DNA of 41,361 bases, taken from positions 1 to 41,361 of the forward strand of contig CADAKH010000022.1 of the NCBI GenBank assembly GCA_902788505.1, written 5' to 3'. The stretch comes from Oscillospiraceae bacterium (GTDB lineage: Bacteria; Bacillota; Clostridia; Saccharofermentanales; Saccharofermentanaceae). The position numbers were made by a program, and so were the translations under genes. The notes under the pieces were generated by a model. That model was not told where the DNA came from, searched no databases, and saw only the letters and a list, made by a program, of their open reading frames with translations. The number at the start of each line of letters is the position of its first letter. Position 1 is the stretch's first letter. Of this stretch, positions 1 through 8,150 are shown piece by piece.

Positions 1-331
1 CAGATAATCAAGATAAAAGCAGCCTGAATTATATCAGGTAGAGGCATAAGGCTAGTGCCCTTAAAGAGCCGATATGATATATTCATTTCGGAGATTTATA
101 AATATCAGTCACAAGCTGGTAAATAGCCTTAACCTAACTGACTGAAAATATTTTACTACGTTGGTTCTTTATGAGAAAGATTCGCTTTGTCTTAACCAAA
201 TGCAAACGCGGCTCCCGCAATGGAAGCCGCGCCTATGAGAAACAAAAACATTTAAATCGCTAATTAAATGCTCGGGGTTCCTATTCAAGTTCCCTTATCA
301 GCATTATAGTAGTTTTTCGCAAATTTCAACT
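1..331. other. Gene-free left edge with possible folded RNA
   Basis: No convincing coding frame is seen here. Bases 36-45 pair with 126-135 (nine of ten positions, one wobble, one mismatch), and between them lie hairpins at 48-62 and 69-91 (the latter eight pairs around one mismatch) plus a weak one at 93-106. This gives a multi-branched fold of about 100 nt if transcribed on the plus strand. It does not match the core sequences of the lysine, SAM, TPP, cobalamin, glycine, purine or cyclic-di-GMP riboswitches as I know them. It may be chance pairing in AT-rich DNA. Confidence 0.25.
207..231 (-). terminator. Hairpin, possible terminator of upstream minus genes
   Basis: A GC-rich hairpin: CGCGGCT (207-213) pairs with AGCCGCG (225-231), extended by CC/GG with a one-base bulge. 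On the minus strand it is followed by TTTGCATTTGG, a weak U-rich tail. It lies about 210 bases beyond the stop codon of the small lipoprotein gene and is the best candidate end of that transcript. Confidence 0.4.
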
Positions 332-333
332 GT

Positions 334-399
334 GTCAAATTGCCCTTATCTTTTAGGCAAACCTCAGGCGAAAATATGCAAAAACAACAATTCGATTTA
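334..399 (-). pseudogene. Remnant of a solute-binding protein gene 3' end
   Basis: The minus strand ending in TGA at 336-334 resembles the last ~21 codons of the solute-binding protein gene that ends at 1354. In the same frame it reads VVFAYFRLRFA, a stop, then KIRAI and a stop; the intact gene reads VIVAYFIVQFV then KKKRAV and a stop. The bases TTGCATATTTT are shared exactly and the stop codons align. An in-frame TAA and the lack of any upstream similarity show it is not functional. I read it as a leftover of a duplicated C-terminal membrane segment. Short length leaves room for chance. Confidence 0.45.
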
Positions 400-439
400 C
401 AAAGTATTTTTCCCTGAAATACGGGTTTTCGCCAATGAA

Positions 440-1204
440 TTACTTGACGATAACGTTTGTGATGTGCGGATTTGCACCCTCATACCAATAGAGGAAACCT
501 GTCATGTCTACAGTGTCGCCGACCTTGAGAGCTTCAACAGTCTTATATACTGCTGTATCAGAACCTGTGAGGTAAGACTCAACTGTGAATGTGTATGTCT
601 GGCCGTTTACGGAAGCCTTGAAATAGAGGTCATCACCCTGGCTGCCGGAACCGTCCCAGCTGTAGAAGAATGCGCTGCTGCCGTCATCCATTGCCTCGAT
701 CGTGAGACCTGTGAATGAAACATACATGTTCTGATAATTGATAAGATCAGAAGATGCGAGCTTGTCTGTGACATCAAGAGGAGCTGCTACATACTGGCCT
801 TCTTCGATCTCGAATGTTGCATCGATAATCTCAACTTCGCCGGACCACTCGGACTTGTAGCCTGTAACCTTGATCTTTGTACCCTGAGCAAGCTTTTCAT
901 ACTCATCTGCAGTGCAGGGCATGTTGTAAAGGAAGTAAGCTCCGTCAGCATCCTGTGTGTAGAATGTTGCAACGCCTACGCCTTCATTCTCCCACCAGCC
1001 CTGCTTAGCCTGGATGTAGGTCTCGACAGTAACTTCTGTGTCAAGTGCTGCTGCACTGTATTCAGCATAAGTCATAACGCCTTCACCCTTCTTTGTATCA
1101 GGCGTGTTGCCGTCTGCTTCCGGTGCCTTCTTACATCCGATTGAACCTAAAGCCATAGCAGCCATGAGTACAACGGACATAACGATCTTTGCTGTTCTCT
1201 TCAT
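440..1204 (-). CDS. Small secreted lipoprotein, OB-fold-like
   Basis: A 254-residue exported protein of unknown function. Residues 1-24 form a lipoprotein signal peptide (two basic residues, a hydrophobic run, then GSIGC as the lipobox) followed by a charged, disordered linker to about residue 45. The remainder has an alternating strand pattern (EVTVETYIQAKQGW, then KIKVTGYKSEWSGEVEII), reminiscent of the OB-fold lipoproteins found in gut Clostridia, then a second similar half near residues 140-254. The ATG is preceded by a good GAAGGAG site. It follows the ABC importer operon but is separated by a terminator and about 150 bases, so it probably has its own transcript. Aromatic-rich surfaces could suit ligand binding, but no catalytic motif is visible. 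Confidence 0.75.
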   Translation of the reverse strand: MKRTAKIVMSVVLMAAMALGSIGCKKAPEADGNTPDTKKGEGVMTYAEYSAAALDTEVTVETYIQAKQGWWENEGVGVATFYTQDADGAYFLYNMPCTADEYEKLAQGTKIKVTGYKSEWSGEVEIIDATFEIEEGQYVAAPLDVTDKLASSDLINYQNMYVSFTGLTIEAMDDGSSAFFYSWDGSGSQGDDLYFKASVNGQTYTFTVESYLTGSDTAVYKTVEALKVGDTVDMTGFLYWYEGANPHITNVIVK

Positions 1205-1338
1205 AACTTTTCTCCTTCTAAGAAGCAGCTCTTCTAAGCTTCCATCTTAAGTCCACCCGAGAACAAAAGAATGCTTAACAAGAGCGAGTGTTTACGGACA
1301 CCCCAAGGTGCCTTCAAGCAAATTATATTAAATCCGCG

Positions 1339-1370
1339 AAAAAAGGGGCGGTATCAAACTGCCCTTTTCT
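1339..1370 (-). terminator. Terminator of the ABC importer operon
   Basis: AAAAGGGGC..GG and ..CTGCCCTTTT form a hairpin with one bulge; on the minus strand it is followed by six T residues (complement of 1339-1344). The loop contains the TGA stop codon of the solute-binding protein gene, so the terminator overlaps the coding end. Confidence 0.65.
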
Positions 1371-2958
1371 TTTTGACAAACTGAACTATAAAATATGCAA
1401 CTATTACAACCCAGGCGGTACCTATAGAACCGAGCAGAAGCTTTGATCCCATCGGAAGCGGGCCTAAGTCTTCTTTTGAATTCATATCATTTGAGCCGAG
1501 CTGGTCCAGTCTGTAAAGTGACTTTGTATCTTCGTACAGCGACTCGATGTACTTGTCGTCTATGGTCTGTCCGCGCCTTGTCGATTTGGCAGTATTCTCG
1601 ATAAGCTGGCCTGCAGCATTGCGGAGGGATGTCGAGCCGTTGAAAACCGGTGTTACAAAGGTATTCGATGTATTATCCAGAAGGAGCTTTGCAGCATCGA
1701 TCTTGACAGAATAATAGAGCGAATTATCCTCACCCGAACGCGACAGATATTCCTGATACTCGGCCGAATTTCTCGCCTTCGAAGTTACCGGAACATAGCC
1801 TTCCGTCGAAGAATATGCAATCTGGACATCGTTGGTTATCATGTACTGGGCAAAGAGCCACGATGCCAGAACTTCACCGCTGTCGGGCTTATTGAAGACG
1901 CATATCGAAGGACCCTGCGAGATCATGTACGGATTGGACGGATCAAACTGCGGAACGGTCTTAACAACTGTAGTGAACCTTGCGATCTGGTTCTCATGAA
2001 TGTCGGAAAGCGGTGCATCCGAGCCCATCCATGTAGCGCCTGCCGTAGAGTCGATCGCGAAAATGCACTCTCCGGCATTGAAGAAATTGCCCGGGTAACC
2101 CGATATCTTAAAAGTCGAGAAAGCACCCGTCTTCGTGTGTTCCGAAATGATCATGAGATCCTGCTTGGTCGTGTCGTTAAAGATAAGGATATTGCCGTCG
2201 TCATCGGAGTATCCCGCATCCTGCTGCCTGAGCATCGTGATCAGCATGTTATCAGACGACTTGTAGATGAACGGTATCATGACATCCTTGCCGTTGACAA
2301 CATAGGTGCCGTCAGGATTTTTCGCGAGAGCCTTCTCGGATACTTCCCAGATGAAATCCCAGGTAAGAGTCTCGGGGATCTCATAACCCAGCGCCTCAAC
2401 ATACTCTTTGTTGACATAGCAAGCCTCGGTCGATCTCATATACGGCAGAGCATAGATGTGACCATCAAGAACACACTCGTTAAGGTATTCGGGAATGACT
2501 TCTTCCCTTGTGGGTGAATCAAATCTCACTTCACTTCCGCCAAGACCGTAAGCCGGATCGTCGATCAGCGAATCAAGCGGAACAACGACGTTGTTACCCG
2601 TCTTATAAGTCGCGATATGGTCAGGATAAGTTATGCAGACATTTGGTGTCGTACCGGTCGAGATATTCGTGATGACATCGTTATAGATCTTGTTGTAATC
2701 CGTATAAAGTCTGAGGTTTACCTTGATGTTCGGGTAGAGCTTCTCAAAATCTTCTATGGCCTGATTGTAGATCTTTGTCTGGGTGATATTGGTATCGTTC
2801 TTTGCCCAGAAAACGATCTCGTAAGTCTTATTGGGATCAAGTCCTTCAGGCATTGAGAACTCAGAAGAGTCCTTCTTGCCATGACATCCTGTAAGCGCAG
2901 GCAGAACACATGCAAGAGACATGAACGAAGCGATGATCTTGAGAATACCTTTTCTCAT
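1354..2958 (-). CDS. ABC sugar solute-binding protein, doubly anchored
   Basis: A 534-residue family 1 extracellular solute-binding protein, the ligand-capture part of the adjacent importer. The N-terminus is a lipoprotein signal (lipobox ALTGC, Cys25) and the mature start (YEIVFWAKND... then QAIEDFEKLYPNIKV near residue 75) is typical of carbohydrate-binding members. The substrate cannot be told; maltodextrin, oligosaccharide or glycerol-phosphate type ligands are all possible. Unusually the protein continues past the binding fold into a hydrophobic segment at about residues 507-527 followed by KKKRAV, which looks like a second, C-terminal membrane anchor with a cytoplasmic basic tail. Start: ATG with GGGAGGG nine bases upstream, overlapping the preceding permease stop by four bases (ATGA), so the two are translationally coupled. 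Confidence 0.9.
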   Translation of the reverse strand: MRKGILKIIASFMSLACVLPALTGCHGKKDSSEFSMPEGLDPNKTYEIVFWAKNDTNITQTKIYNQAIEDFEKLYPNIKVNLRLYTDYNKIYNDVITNISTGTTPNVCITYPDHIATYKTGNNVVVPLDSLIDDPAYGLGGSEVRFDSPTREEVIPEYLNECVLDGHIYALPYMRSTEACYVNKEYVEALGYEIPETLTWDFIWEVSEKALAKNPDGTYVVNGKDVMIPFIYKSSDNMLITMLRQQDAGYSDDDGNILIFNDTTKQDLMIISEHTKTGAFSTFKISGYPGNFFNAGECIFAIDSTAGATWMGSDAPLSDIHENQIARFTTVVKTVPQFDPSNPYMISQGPSICVFNKPDSGEVLASWLFAQYMITNDVQIAYSSTEGYVPVTSKARNSAEYQEYLSRSGEDNSLYYSVKIDAAKLLLDNTSNTFVTPVFNGSTSLRNAAGQLIENTAKSTRRGQTIDDKYIESLYEDTKSLYRLDQLGSNDMNSKEDLGPLPMGSKLLLGSIGTAWVVIVAYFIVQFVKKKRAV

Positions 2959-3830
2959 CCTTTGGTGCCCTCCCTTGATACGCCTTCCATGATCTTGTTT
3001 CTGAAGATCAGGAAAAGGATTATGAGAGGCAAAGACACTGCGACGACGGCGGCCATCATGGCAGGAATATTGTCCCTGCCGAAACCGTTTTCGCGGATCT
3101 CCTGAATACCGTTGCTGACGAGAAAATAGTTCGCATCATCGGTGATGAGTCTCGGCCAGACATATGAGTTCCAGCACTCAATTACCTTAAGGATTATTAC
3201 CGTGATTATCGTCGGACGGCATACGGGGATCATGACCTTGAACAGATATTTGAGATCAGATGTTCCGTCAACTTTCGCAGCATAATAAAGCTCGTCAGGG
3301 ACCTGCTCAAAGTTCTCTTTAAGCAGGTAGATATAGAATACAGAAGTGACGGAAGGCAGGATGAGTCCCAGGAAAGTATTGCGAAGATTCATGTTCGTTA
3401 TGGTAACGAAATTCGTGATGATTACGAGCTCGTTCGGGATCATCATGAGAGCGAGGAAACCTACGAAAAGAAGCGACTTGCCTTTGAAGTCAAGCCTTGC
3501 AAATGCGTATGCGGCAAAGACTATGACGAGCATCATGAGTGCAGTCGTGATAAGAGTAAAGATCAGCGTGTTAAGGAAATATTTAGCAAGCGGCACCTGC
3601 GTAAACGCGTTGATATAGTTCTCGAATGTAGGGTCGGTCGCAACGAATTTCGGAAGGCGCTCTCCCATGTAACTCGCATAACTCTTTATCGAAGACAATA
3701 CCATCCAGTAGAACGGGAAAAGGACTACCACTCCCCAGAAAGCAAGGAAGATATACATGAGTGTCTTGAAGATGGCGCTCTTTGTCTTAGCGGTTCTTTC
3801 AAGCTTAATAATGTCCTGATTCTTAGGCAC
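2955..3830 (-). CDS. ABC sugar transporter permease (MalG/UgpE type)
   Basis: A 291-residue inner permease of the CUT1 carbohydrate uptake family. Six hydrophobic segments are visible (starting with TM1 near residues 20-40), and the EAA loop that docks to the ATPase reads AAKVDGTSDLKYLFKVMIP around residues 183-205. It ends with a short basic tail. The start is GTG with a GGAGGAT site; the stop overlaps the solute-binding protein ATG. It is the third gene of a four-gene unit and would form a heterodimer with the product of the preceding permease gene. Confidence 0.92.
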   Translation of the reverse strand: MPKNQDIIKLERTAKTKSAIFKTLMYIFLAFWGVVVLFPFYWMVLSSIKSYASYMGERLPKFVATDPTFENYINAFTQVPLAKYFLNTLIFTLITTALMMLVIVFAAYAFARLDFKGKSLLFVGFLALMMIPNELVIITNFVTITNMNLRNTFLGLILPSVTSVFYIYLLKENFEQVPDELYYAAKVDGTSDLKYLFKVMIPVCRPTIITVIILKVIECWNSYVWPRLITDDANYFLVSNGIQEIRENGFGRDNIPAMMAAVVAVSLPLIILFLIFRNKIMEGVSREGTKG

Positions 3831-3847
3831 TTATCCTCCCTCCTTTC

Positions 3848-4768
3848 TTAACCTTTGGGCGCAGTCTTTTTGCTCACGATAAGGTTTATCACCGTGATCG
3901 TAAGGACTATCGCAAAGAGAATAATCGCAGCTGCGGATGCGTACGAAGGATAACCTCCGCCATCGCCGTAGAGCATGTCATAAACGTAACCTACCATCGT
4001 GTTCATTCCTGCAGCGTTCAGGTCGACGCCGAAGATCGCAACAGCATCGCTGTATGCCTTGAAAGCACCGATAAATCCGGTTATGACAAGATAGAAGATC
4101 ATGGGTGATATCATCGGCAGAGTGATCTTGAAGAAGATCCTTGTTTTCGATGCACCGTCGATCCTGGCTGCCTTGTAGTAAACAGGATTAACAGAGGCCA
4201 GTGCCGATGTCAGGATCAGTATCTTAAAAGGCATAACTATCCAGATGACATAGACACAGAGCACAAGCATTTTCGCCCAGTAAGGGCCTTCGATAAAATC
4301 AACTGTCGTCATACCCAGAGCCTTGATCATCATGTTGATAAGTCCGTCGGTATAAGGCGTCTTCCGGAACAGGATCATGAATACCAGACCCACCGCCAGA
4401 GTGTTCGTTACATAAGGCAGGAAGTAGATCGTCTGGAAGAGCTTTTTGAGCTTCTCTATTGAATTCAGCGCAAGAGATATAAGCAGCGCCAGGATAGTTG
4501 ATATCGGCACGGTAAAGATAACGAGGATGAACGTGTTTTTCACTGCCTGAAGGAAATACGGATCTCTCAGAACATAAGAGTAGTTATATCCGCCTATACC
4601 AAAGTAGGTCTGTGATGCCGAGTTATAGCCTTCCTCAAATGAATAGATGAAAACATCGATCAACGGATAGACCATGAAGAAGATCAGGAATGCCAAAGCA
4701 GGCGCAAGATAGAGCCAGCCCGAAAGCGTGCCCATTATGCCTTCTCTTTTTACACCCGATTTAGTCAT
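3848..4768 (-). CDS. ABC sugar transporter permease (MalF/UgpA type)
   Basis: A 306-residue CUT1 permease, partner of the next gene. Residues 10-40 hold the first membrane segment, and the EAA motif reads AARIDGASKTRIFFKITLPM at about 200-219, the loop that couples to the ATPase. Its length fits UgpA-type permeases, which lack the large periplasmic loop of MalF. It lies 31 bases after the ATPase gene and 17 before the second permease, so all are likely on one transcript. A second ATG ten codons in (MGTLSGW) is an alternative start; the longer form is kept because of its basic leader. Confidence 0.92.
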   Translation of the reverse strand: MTKSGVKREGIMGTLSGWLYLAPALAFLIFFMVYPLIDVFIYSFEEGYNSASQTYFGIGGYNYSYVLRDPYFLQAVKNTFILVIFTVPISTILALLISLALNSIEKLKKLFQTIYFLPYVTNTLAVGLVFMILFRKTPYTDGLINMMIKALGMTTVDFIEGPYWAKMLVLCVYVIWIVMPFKILILTSALASVNPVYYKAARIDGASKTRIFFKITLPMISPMIFYLVITGFIGAFKAYSDAVAIFGVDLNAAGMNTMVGYVYDMLYGDGGGYPSYASAAAIILFAIVLTITVINLIVSKKTAPKG

Positions 4769-4799
4769 GAATTCTTCAAACTCCGTTTAAAAGAACAGT

Positions 4800-5894
4800 T
4801 CAGTCATAATAGACTCTTGCCTCAGTCTCTTTATCAAAGAGCAGTGTCTTAGTCCTCTTGATATTGAATCTTACCGAATCTTTCGATGTCAACTTTAAGT
4901 CTTCCGCGCTGATTATCGATCTGATATTAAGACCTGTCATCTTGGGGTTCGTCGATACGATGCTCGTATCTCTTCCCATTACATCGACACCTGTCAGGCT
5001 GCAGTGCAAAGCACCCTCTTCATCAAGGATAAATCCTTCCGGCCTGATGCCGCACCAGACCGGTCCGTCCTTAACATTCACTTTGTCCATGACCATGTCT
5101 TCACCGATGTAAAGCTTCTTATCCTTTACCTCTGCCTCGAAAACATTGATCGCCGGAGTGCCCAGAAACTTTGCGACAAAGAGATTGACAGGATCGTCAT
5201 AGACCTTCTGAGGAGCATCCATCTGCTGGAAGATACCGTCCTTCATGACAACGATCATGTCGGAGATGCTCATCGCCTCTTCCTGGTCGTGGGTTACGAA
5301 GATCGTGGTGATGCCCGTTGCCTTCTGGATACGCCTTATCTCTTCTCTTGTCTGGAGTCTCAATCTCGCATCGAGATTGGATAAAGGCTCATCCATCAGG
5401 AGCACCTTCGGCATCTTAACGAGCGCTCTTGCAATCGCAACTCTCTGCTGCTGGCCGCCGCTCATCTCACCGGGCTTTCTGTCCATAAGGCCTTCTATCT
5501 GAACGAGCTTTGCAGCTTCCAGAGCTTTCTGATTGCGCTGCTCTTTTGTAAGCTTCTCGTCTCCTTTGAGGTTCTCTAACGGGAACGTTATATTCTGCCT
5601 TACGGTGAGATGCGGATATAATGCGTAGTTCTGGAAAACGAGTCCTGCGCCGCGCTTCTCGGAAGGGACATCAGTCACATCATCTTCACCGAAATAGATC
5701 TTGCCGGAAGTAGGCATTTCGAGGCCGCAGATCATGTAGAGCACAGTACTCTTGCCGCAGCCTGAAGGTCCCAGAAGGCCAATAAGTTTGCCCTCCGGAA
5801 TAGTGAAATCGAAATCATTGACGGCAACAACTTCGCTGCCCTTCTTGTCCCTGCTCGGGAAAATCTTTGTAAGGTGCTCAAGTCTTACTTCCAT
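4800..5894 (-). CDS. ABC sugar transporter ATPase (UgpC/MsmK type)
   Basis: The 364-residue ATPase that would power the adjacent permeases. Walker A is GPSGCGKS (about residues 42-49), the signature is MSGGQQQRVAIARA (about 143-156), Walker B is LLMDEP and the H-loop is FVTHDQEEA. After the nucleotide-binding domain (to about residue 240) a C-terminal TOBE/OB-like regulatory domain follows (CGIRPEGF near 286), as in MalK/UgpC. It is the first gene of the unit, whereas many clostridial CUT1 importers use a distant shared ATPase; having a dedicated copy is notable but not rare. Start is ATG with GAGGT eight bases upstream. Confidence 0.93.
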   Translation of the reverse strand: MEVRLEHLTKIFPSRDKKGSEVVAVNDFDFTIPEGKLIGLLGPSGCGKSTVLYMICGLEMPTSGKIYFGEDDVTDVPSEKRGAGLVFQNYALYPHLTVRQNITFPLENLKGDEKLTKEQRNQKALEAAKLVQIEGLMDRKPGEMSGGQQQRVAIARALVKMPKVLLMDEPLSNLDARLRLQTREEIRRIQKATGITTIFVTHDQEEAMSISDMIVVMKDGIFQQMDAPQKVYDDPVNLFVAKFLGTPAINVFEAEVKDKKLYIGEDMVMDKVNVKDGPVWCGIRPEGFILDEEGALHCSLTGVDVMGRDTSIVSTNPKMTGLNIRSIISAEDLKLTSKDSVRFNIKRTKTLLFDKETEARVYYD

Positions 5895-5927
5895 AATCGA
5901 CCTCGTAATAATGATTCGGTTTTCCTG

Positions 5928-5933
5928 ATTATA
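5928..5933 (-). promoter_or_regulatory. -10 box for the ABC importer operon
   Basis: A perfect TATAAT on the minus strand lies about 34 bases before the ATPase start codon. No clear -35 hexamer is found at 16-18 bases, so this is a tentative promoter call. Confidence 0.4.
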
Positions 5934-6012
5934 CTACTTAAATCGGCGGAACACTTATGCTACAACGGGTGTTTTCCTGCGCCGGCGGACTTCACTGCGC
6001 GAAAACCAGATC

Positions 6013-6050
6013 ATAAAAAAGCCCGCCGGGACAATTCACGCGGCGAGCTT
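6013..6050 (-). terminator. Terminator of the EIIC-like gene
   Basis: A ten-pair stem: AAGCTCGCCG (minus, from 6050) with CGGCGGGCTT (to 6019), one G-U pair, followed on the minus strand by TTTTTTA. This is a textbook rho-independent terminator just after the stop codon at 6075. Confidence 0.9.
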
Positions 6051-6074
6051 AAAATACACAAACTGCAATGTAGC

Positions 6075-7205
6075 TTATGAGAGCTTCATGTAGCCGGGCT
6101 TGATCCAGCCGAGCTTTCTCATGATCTCGCTGAAAATCAGCGAAAGAACTGCAGGCGTGAAGAAGCAGATGCAGAACATGCCGAGCATTGAATACCAGTT
6201 AAGAGTACCTGATGCAGACATAGCGGAGAAGCATCCGATAGGACCTACAAGACCGCATGTGCCCATGCCTGCTGAAAGGCCGGTGCACTCGAGCTTGAAG
6301 ATCATGGTAGACATAGGACCTGTGATAGCAGAAGCGAGAGTTGCAGGGATCCAGATCTGGGGATGTGTCATGATGTTAGGCATCTGGAGCATTGATGTTC
6401 CGAGACCCTGTGAGACAACACCGCCCCACTTGTTCTCTCTGTAAGATGCGACTGCGAAACCTACCATCTGTGCGCAGCATCCTGCAAGAGCAGCGCCGCC
6501 TGCGATACCTGCGATACTGATAGATGCGCAGATAGCTGCAGAAGAGATAGGAAGCGTAAGGATAATTCCTACTACTACCGAGATAATGATACCCATGAGG
6601 AACGGGTGAAGTGTTGTAGCTGTGTTGATGAATTCACCAAGCCAGTTCATTGCGATGGCGATCGGCGGGCATGTTACGTAAGCAACTCCAAGTCCGGCAC
6701 CGAGAGTAACAAGAGGTGTAACAAGGATATCCACTTTGGTTTCCTTTGATACCATCTTACCGAATTCAACGGCAAAGATAACTGCGATAAATACGCCCAG
6801 AGGACCTGCCGTATAAGGCTTATCAAGATAGAAGATGCCGCACTTTCCGACAGAACCCGGATAAGCGTTAGCGAAGTAACCTACAGCGGCAGCGCATGCT
6901 GCAACGAGCATCGGAGCTTTCAGGGCAACCGCAACACCGACACCGATGGCAGCACCGGTGATCGCAGATGCAAAAGAACCTGCCTTGTCAATGTAATGAC
7001 CTAATTGCTGAAAGACCGGATTGTCGATCAGGATGACATATTTGGCGATAGTCGAAAGGATCGTTCCTACAAGAAGTGATGCGAATAATCCCTGCGCCAT
7101 TCCACCCATGGCATCAACAAAATAGGTCTTTGCGGATATATTAATATCCTTGCTCTTCAAGAACTCTTTGAAAGTTTTCTTTTGTTTGGCCTTCGATTTA
7201 CCCAT
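6075..7205 (-). CDS. PTS EIIC-like membrane protein (PTS_EIIC_2 family)
   Basis: A 376-residue integral membrane protein with about ten hydrophobic segments, rich in glycine and alanine, of the type Pfam names PTS_EIIC_2. Typical stretches are YFVDAMGGMAQGLFASLLVG near the N-terminus and VSQGLGTSMLQMPNIMTHP around residues 255-275. True PTS IIC domains pass a sugar while IIB phosphorylates it, but here no IIA, IIB, HPr or EI gene is nearby, so transport by phosphorylation is doubtful and the substrate is unknown. The basic N-terminal 20 residues are cytoplasmic. ATG start with a strong GGAGGGG site; single-gene transcript between its own promoter (7265-7292) and terminator. Confidence 0.8.
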   Translation of the reverse strand: MGKSKAKQKKTFKEFLKSKDINISAKTYFVDAMGGMAQGLFASLLVGTILSTIAKYVILIDNPVFQQLGHYIDKAGSFASAITGAAIGVGVAVALKAPMLVAACAAAVGYFANAYPGSVGKCGIFYLDKPYTAGPLGVFIAVIFAVEFGKMVSKETKVDILVTPLVTLGAGLGVAYVTCPPIAIAMNWLGEFINTATTLHPFLMGIIISVVVGIILTLPISSAAICASISIAGIAGGAALAGCCAQMVGFAVASYRENKWGGVVSQGLGTSMLQMPNIMTHPQIWIPATLASAITGPMSTMIFKLECTGLSAGMGTCGLVGPIGCFSAMSASGTLNWYSMLGMFCICFFTPAVLSLIFSEIMRKLGWIKPGYMKLS

Positions 7206-7211
7206 TTACTG

Positions 7212-7250
7212 CCCCTCCGGTTTTTCCGGCAGCCTGAAAACAGGCACCGG
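7212..7250 (-). promoter_or_regulatory. Leader hairpin with three CCGG arms over the RBS
   Basis: In the EIIC leader (minus strand) three CCGG blocks occur: 7247-7250, 7226-7229 and 7217-7220. The first two close a hairpin whose core is GCCTG/CAGGC (7232-7236 with 7241-7245, loop of four). The last two could instead pair across AAAAA, and the third block runs into the ribosome site GGAGGGG (7212-7218). The two pairings exclude each other, so the leader could switch access to the ribosome site. This is inferred from base pairing only. Confidence 0.4.
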
Positions 7251-7264
7251 TGCATATTGCTAAA

Positions 7265-7292
7265 ATAATATACTCACGCAAATTCAAATCAA
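7265..7292 (-). promoter_or_regulatory. Promoter of the EIIC-like gene
   Basis: Minus strand TTGATT (7292-7287), 16-base spacer, TATTAT (7270-7265). The distance leaves a leader of about 50 bases containing the CCGG hairpins. Confidence 0.6.
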
Positions 7293-7397
7293 ATATACTC
7301 TTTGCACTAAAAATCAGAGTTTACGGACCGTTCTTTACTGAAAACTCGTTAATAAGGCCAGCTGCCGCATACGTAATTCATGCCGGCCGGACATAAC

Positions 7398-8150
7398 TCA
7401 GATCTTCGAATAGGTTCCGATATCAAAATCGTAAACTTTCAAGAGCATTTCAGGTGTCAGGGCTTCACTGATCCCGCCGTCAAAAACTATTCTTCCCTCT
7501 TTGAGCATGACCGCTCTGGTACAGCATCTTTTTGCCTGTTCGAGATCATGGAAAACGGCAACCAGCGTGTTATCAGAATCGCCCGTCTTACCGGATGCCC
7601 AATCGGTAAGCTTATCGCAGAGTTCTGCCCTGTATTTGATATCAAGGTTGTTGCCCGGTTCGTCCAGGAAGAGGAACGGCGACTTCTGTGCGAATGTCCT
7701 TGCAAGAAGCACTCTTTGAAGCTGACCGCCCGAAAGCTCGTCAAGATGCCTTTCCTTAAGCTCACTTATACCGCAGTCTTCCATACATTTATCCGCATAC
7801 TGAACGGCTTCGGAATCAGACCCGAAGAATGAATTGCCTGAGGAAGCATAAGTTCCCAGAAGAACTGTCTCTCGTACTGAATAAGGGAAATACATATCGC
7901 TTGTCTGAGGCATCAGCGCGATCAGTTTTGCGACATCCTTGCGCTTCATCGAAGAGACGTCCCTGCCGCCTATAAGCACATCTCCGGTGTGCGGAATAAT
8001 GCCTGACAGAACTCTCAGGAGAGTGGTCTTTCCCGAGCCGTTCGCACCACCGACAAAGACCTTCTCGCCGGACTTTATCTCAAGGCTGATACCGTGAAGG
8101 ATCTCATTCCTGTTATAGCCTGCTGACATGTTCCTGACTGTAAGTTCCAT
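7398..8150 (-). CDS. FecE/BtuD-type ABC transporter ATPase
   Basis: A 250-residue ATPase of the iron-siderophore/heme/cobalamin importer class. Walker A is GGANGSGKTT (about residues 33-42), the signature is LSGGQLQRVLLAR (about 138-150), Walker B is PFLFLDEP and the H-loop is VAVFHDLEQA. The ATG shares one base with the stop codon of the permease (TGATGG), indicating translational coupling. As last gene of the binding protein-permease-ATPase unit it would drive uptake. Substrate is inferred from the divergent B12-dependent methionine synthase genes; siderophore or heme remains possible. Confidence 0.9.
   Translation of the reverse strand: MELTVRNMSAGYNRNEILHGISLEIKSGEKVFVGGANGSGKTTLLRVLSGIIPHTGDVLIGGRDVSSMKRKDVAKLIALMPQTSDMYFPYSVRETVLLGTYASSGNSFFGSDSEAVQYADKCMEDCGISELKERHLDELSGGQLQRVLLARTFAQKSPFLFLDEPGNNLDIKYRAELCDKLTDWASGKTGDSDNTLVAVFHDLEQAKRCCTRAVMLKEGRIVFDGGISEALTPEMLLKVYDFDIGTYSKI

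Noticed and set aside
1..180. Lysine riboswitch resemblance (GGTAGAGGC near 37)
   Set aside because: Only a short AGAGGC-like stretch fits; the AGTA, GCCGAAG and GCTGTCA core blocks are missing or out of order.
332..718. 128-codon plus-strand frame at the left
   Set aside because: Mostly antisense to the small lipoprotein, whose signal peptide, ribosome site and codon pattern are convincing.
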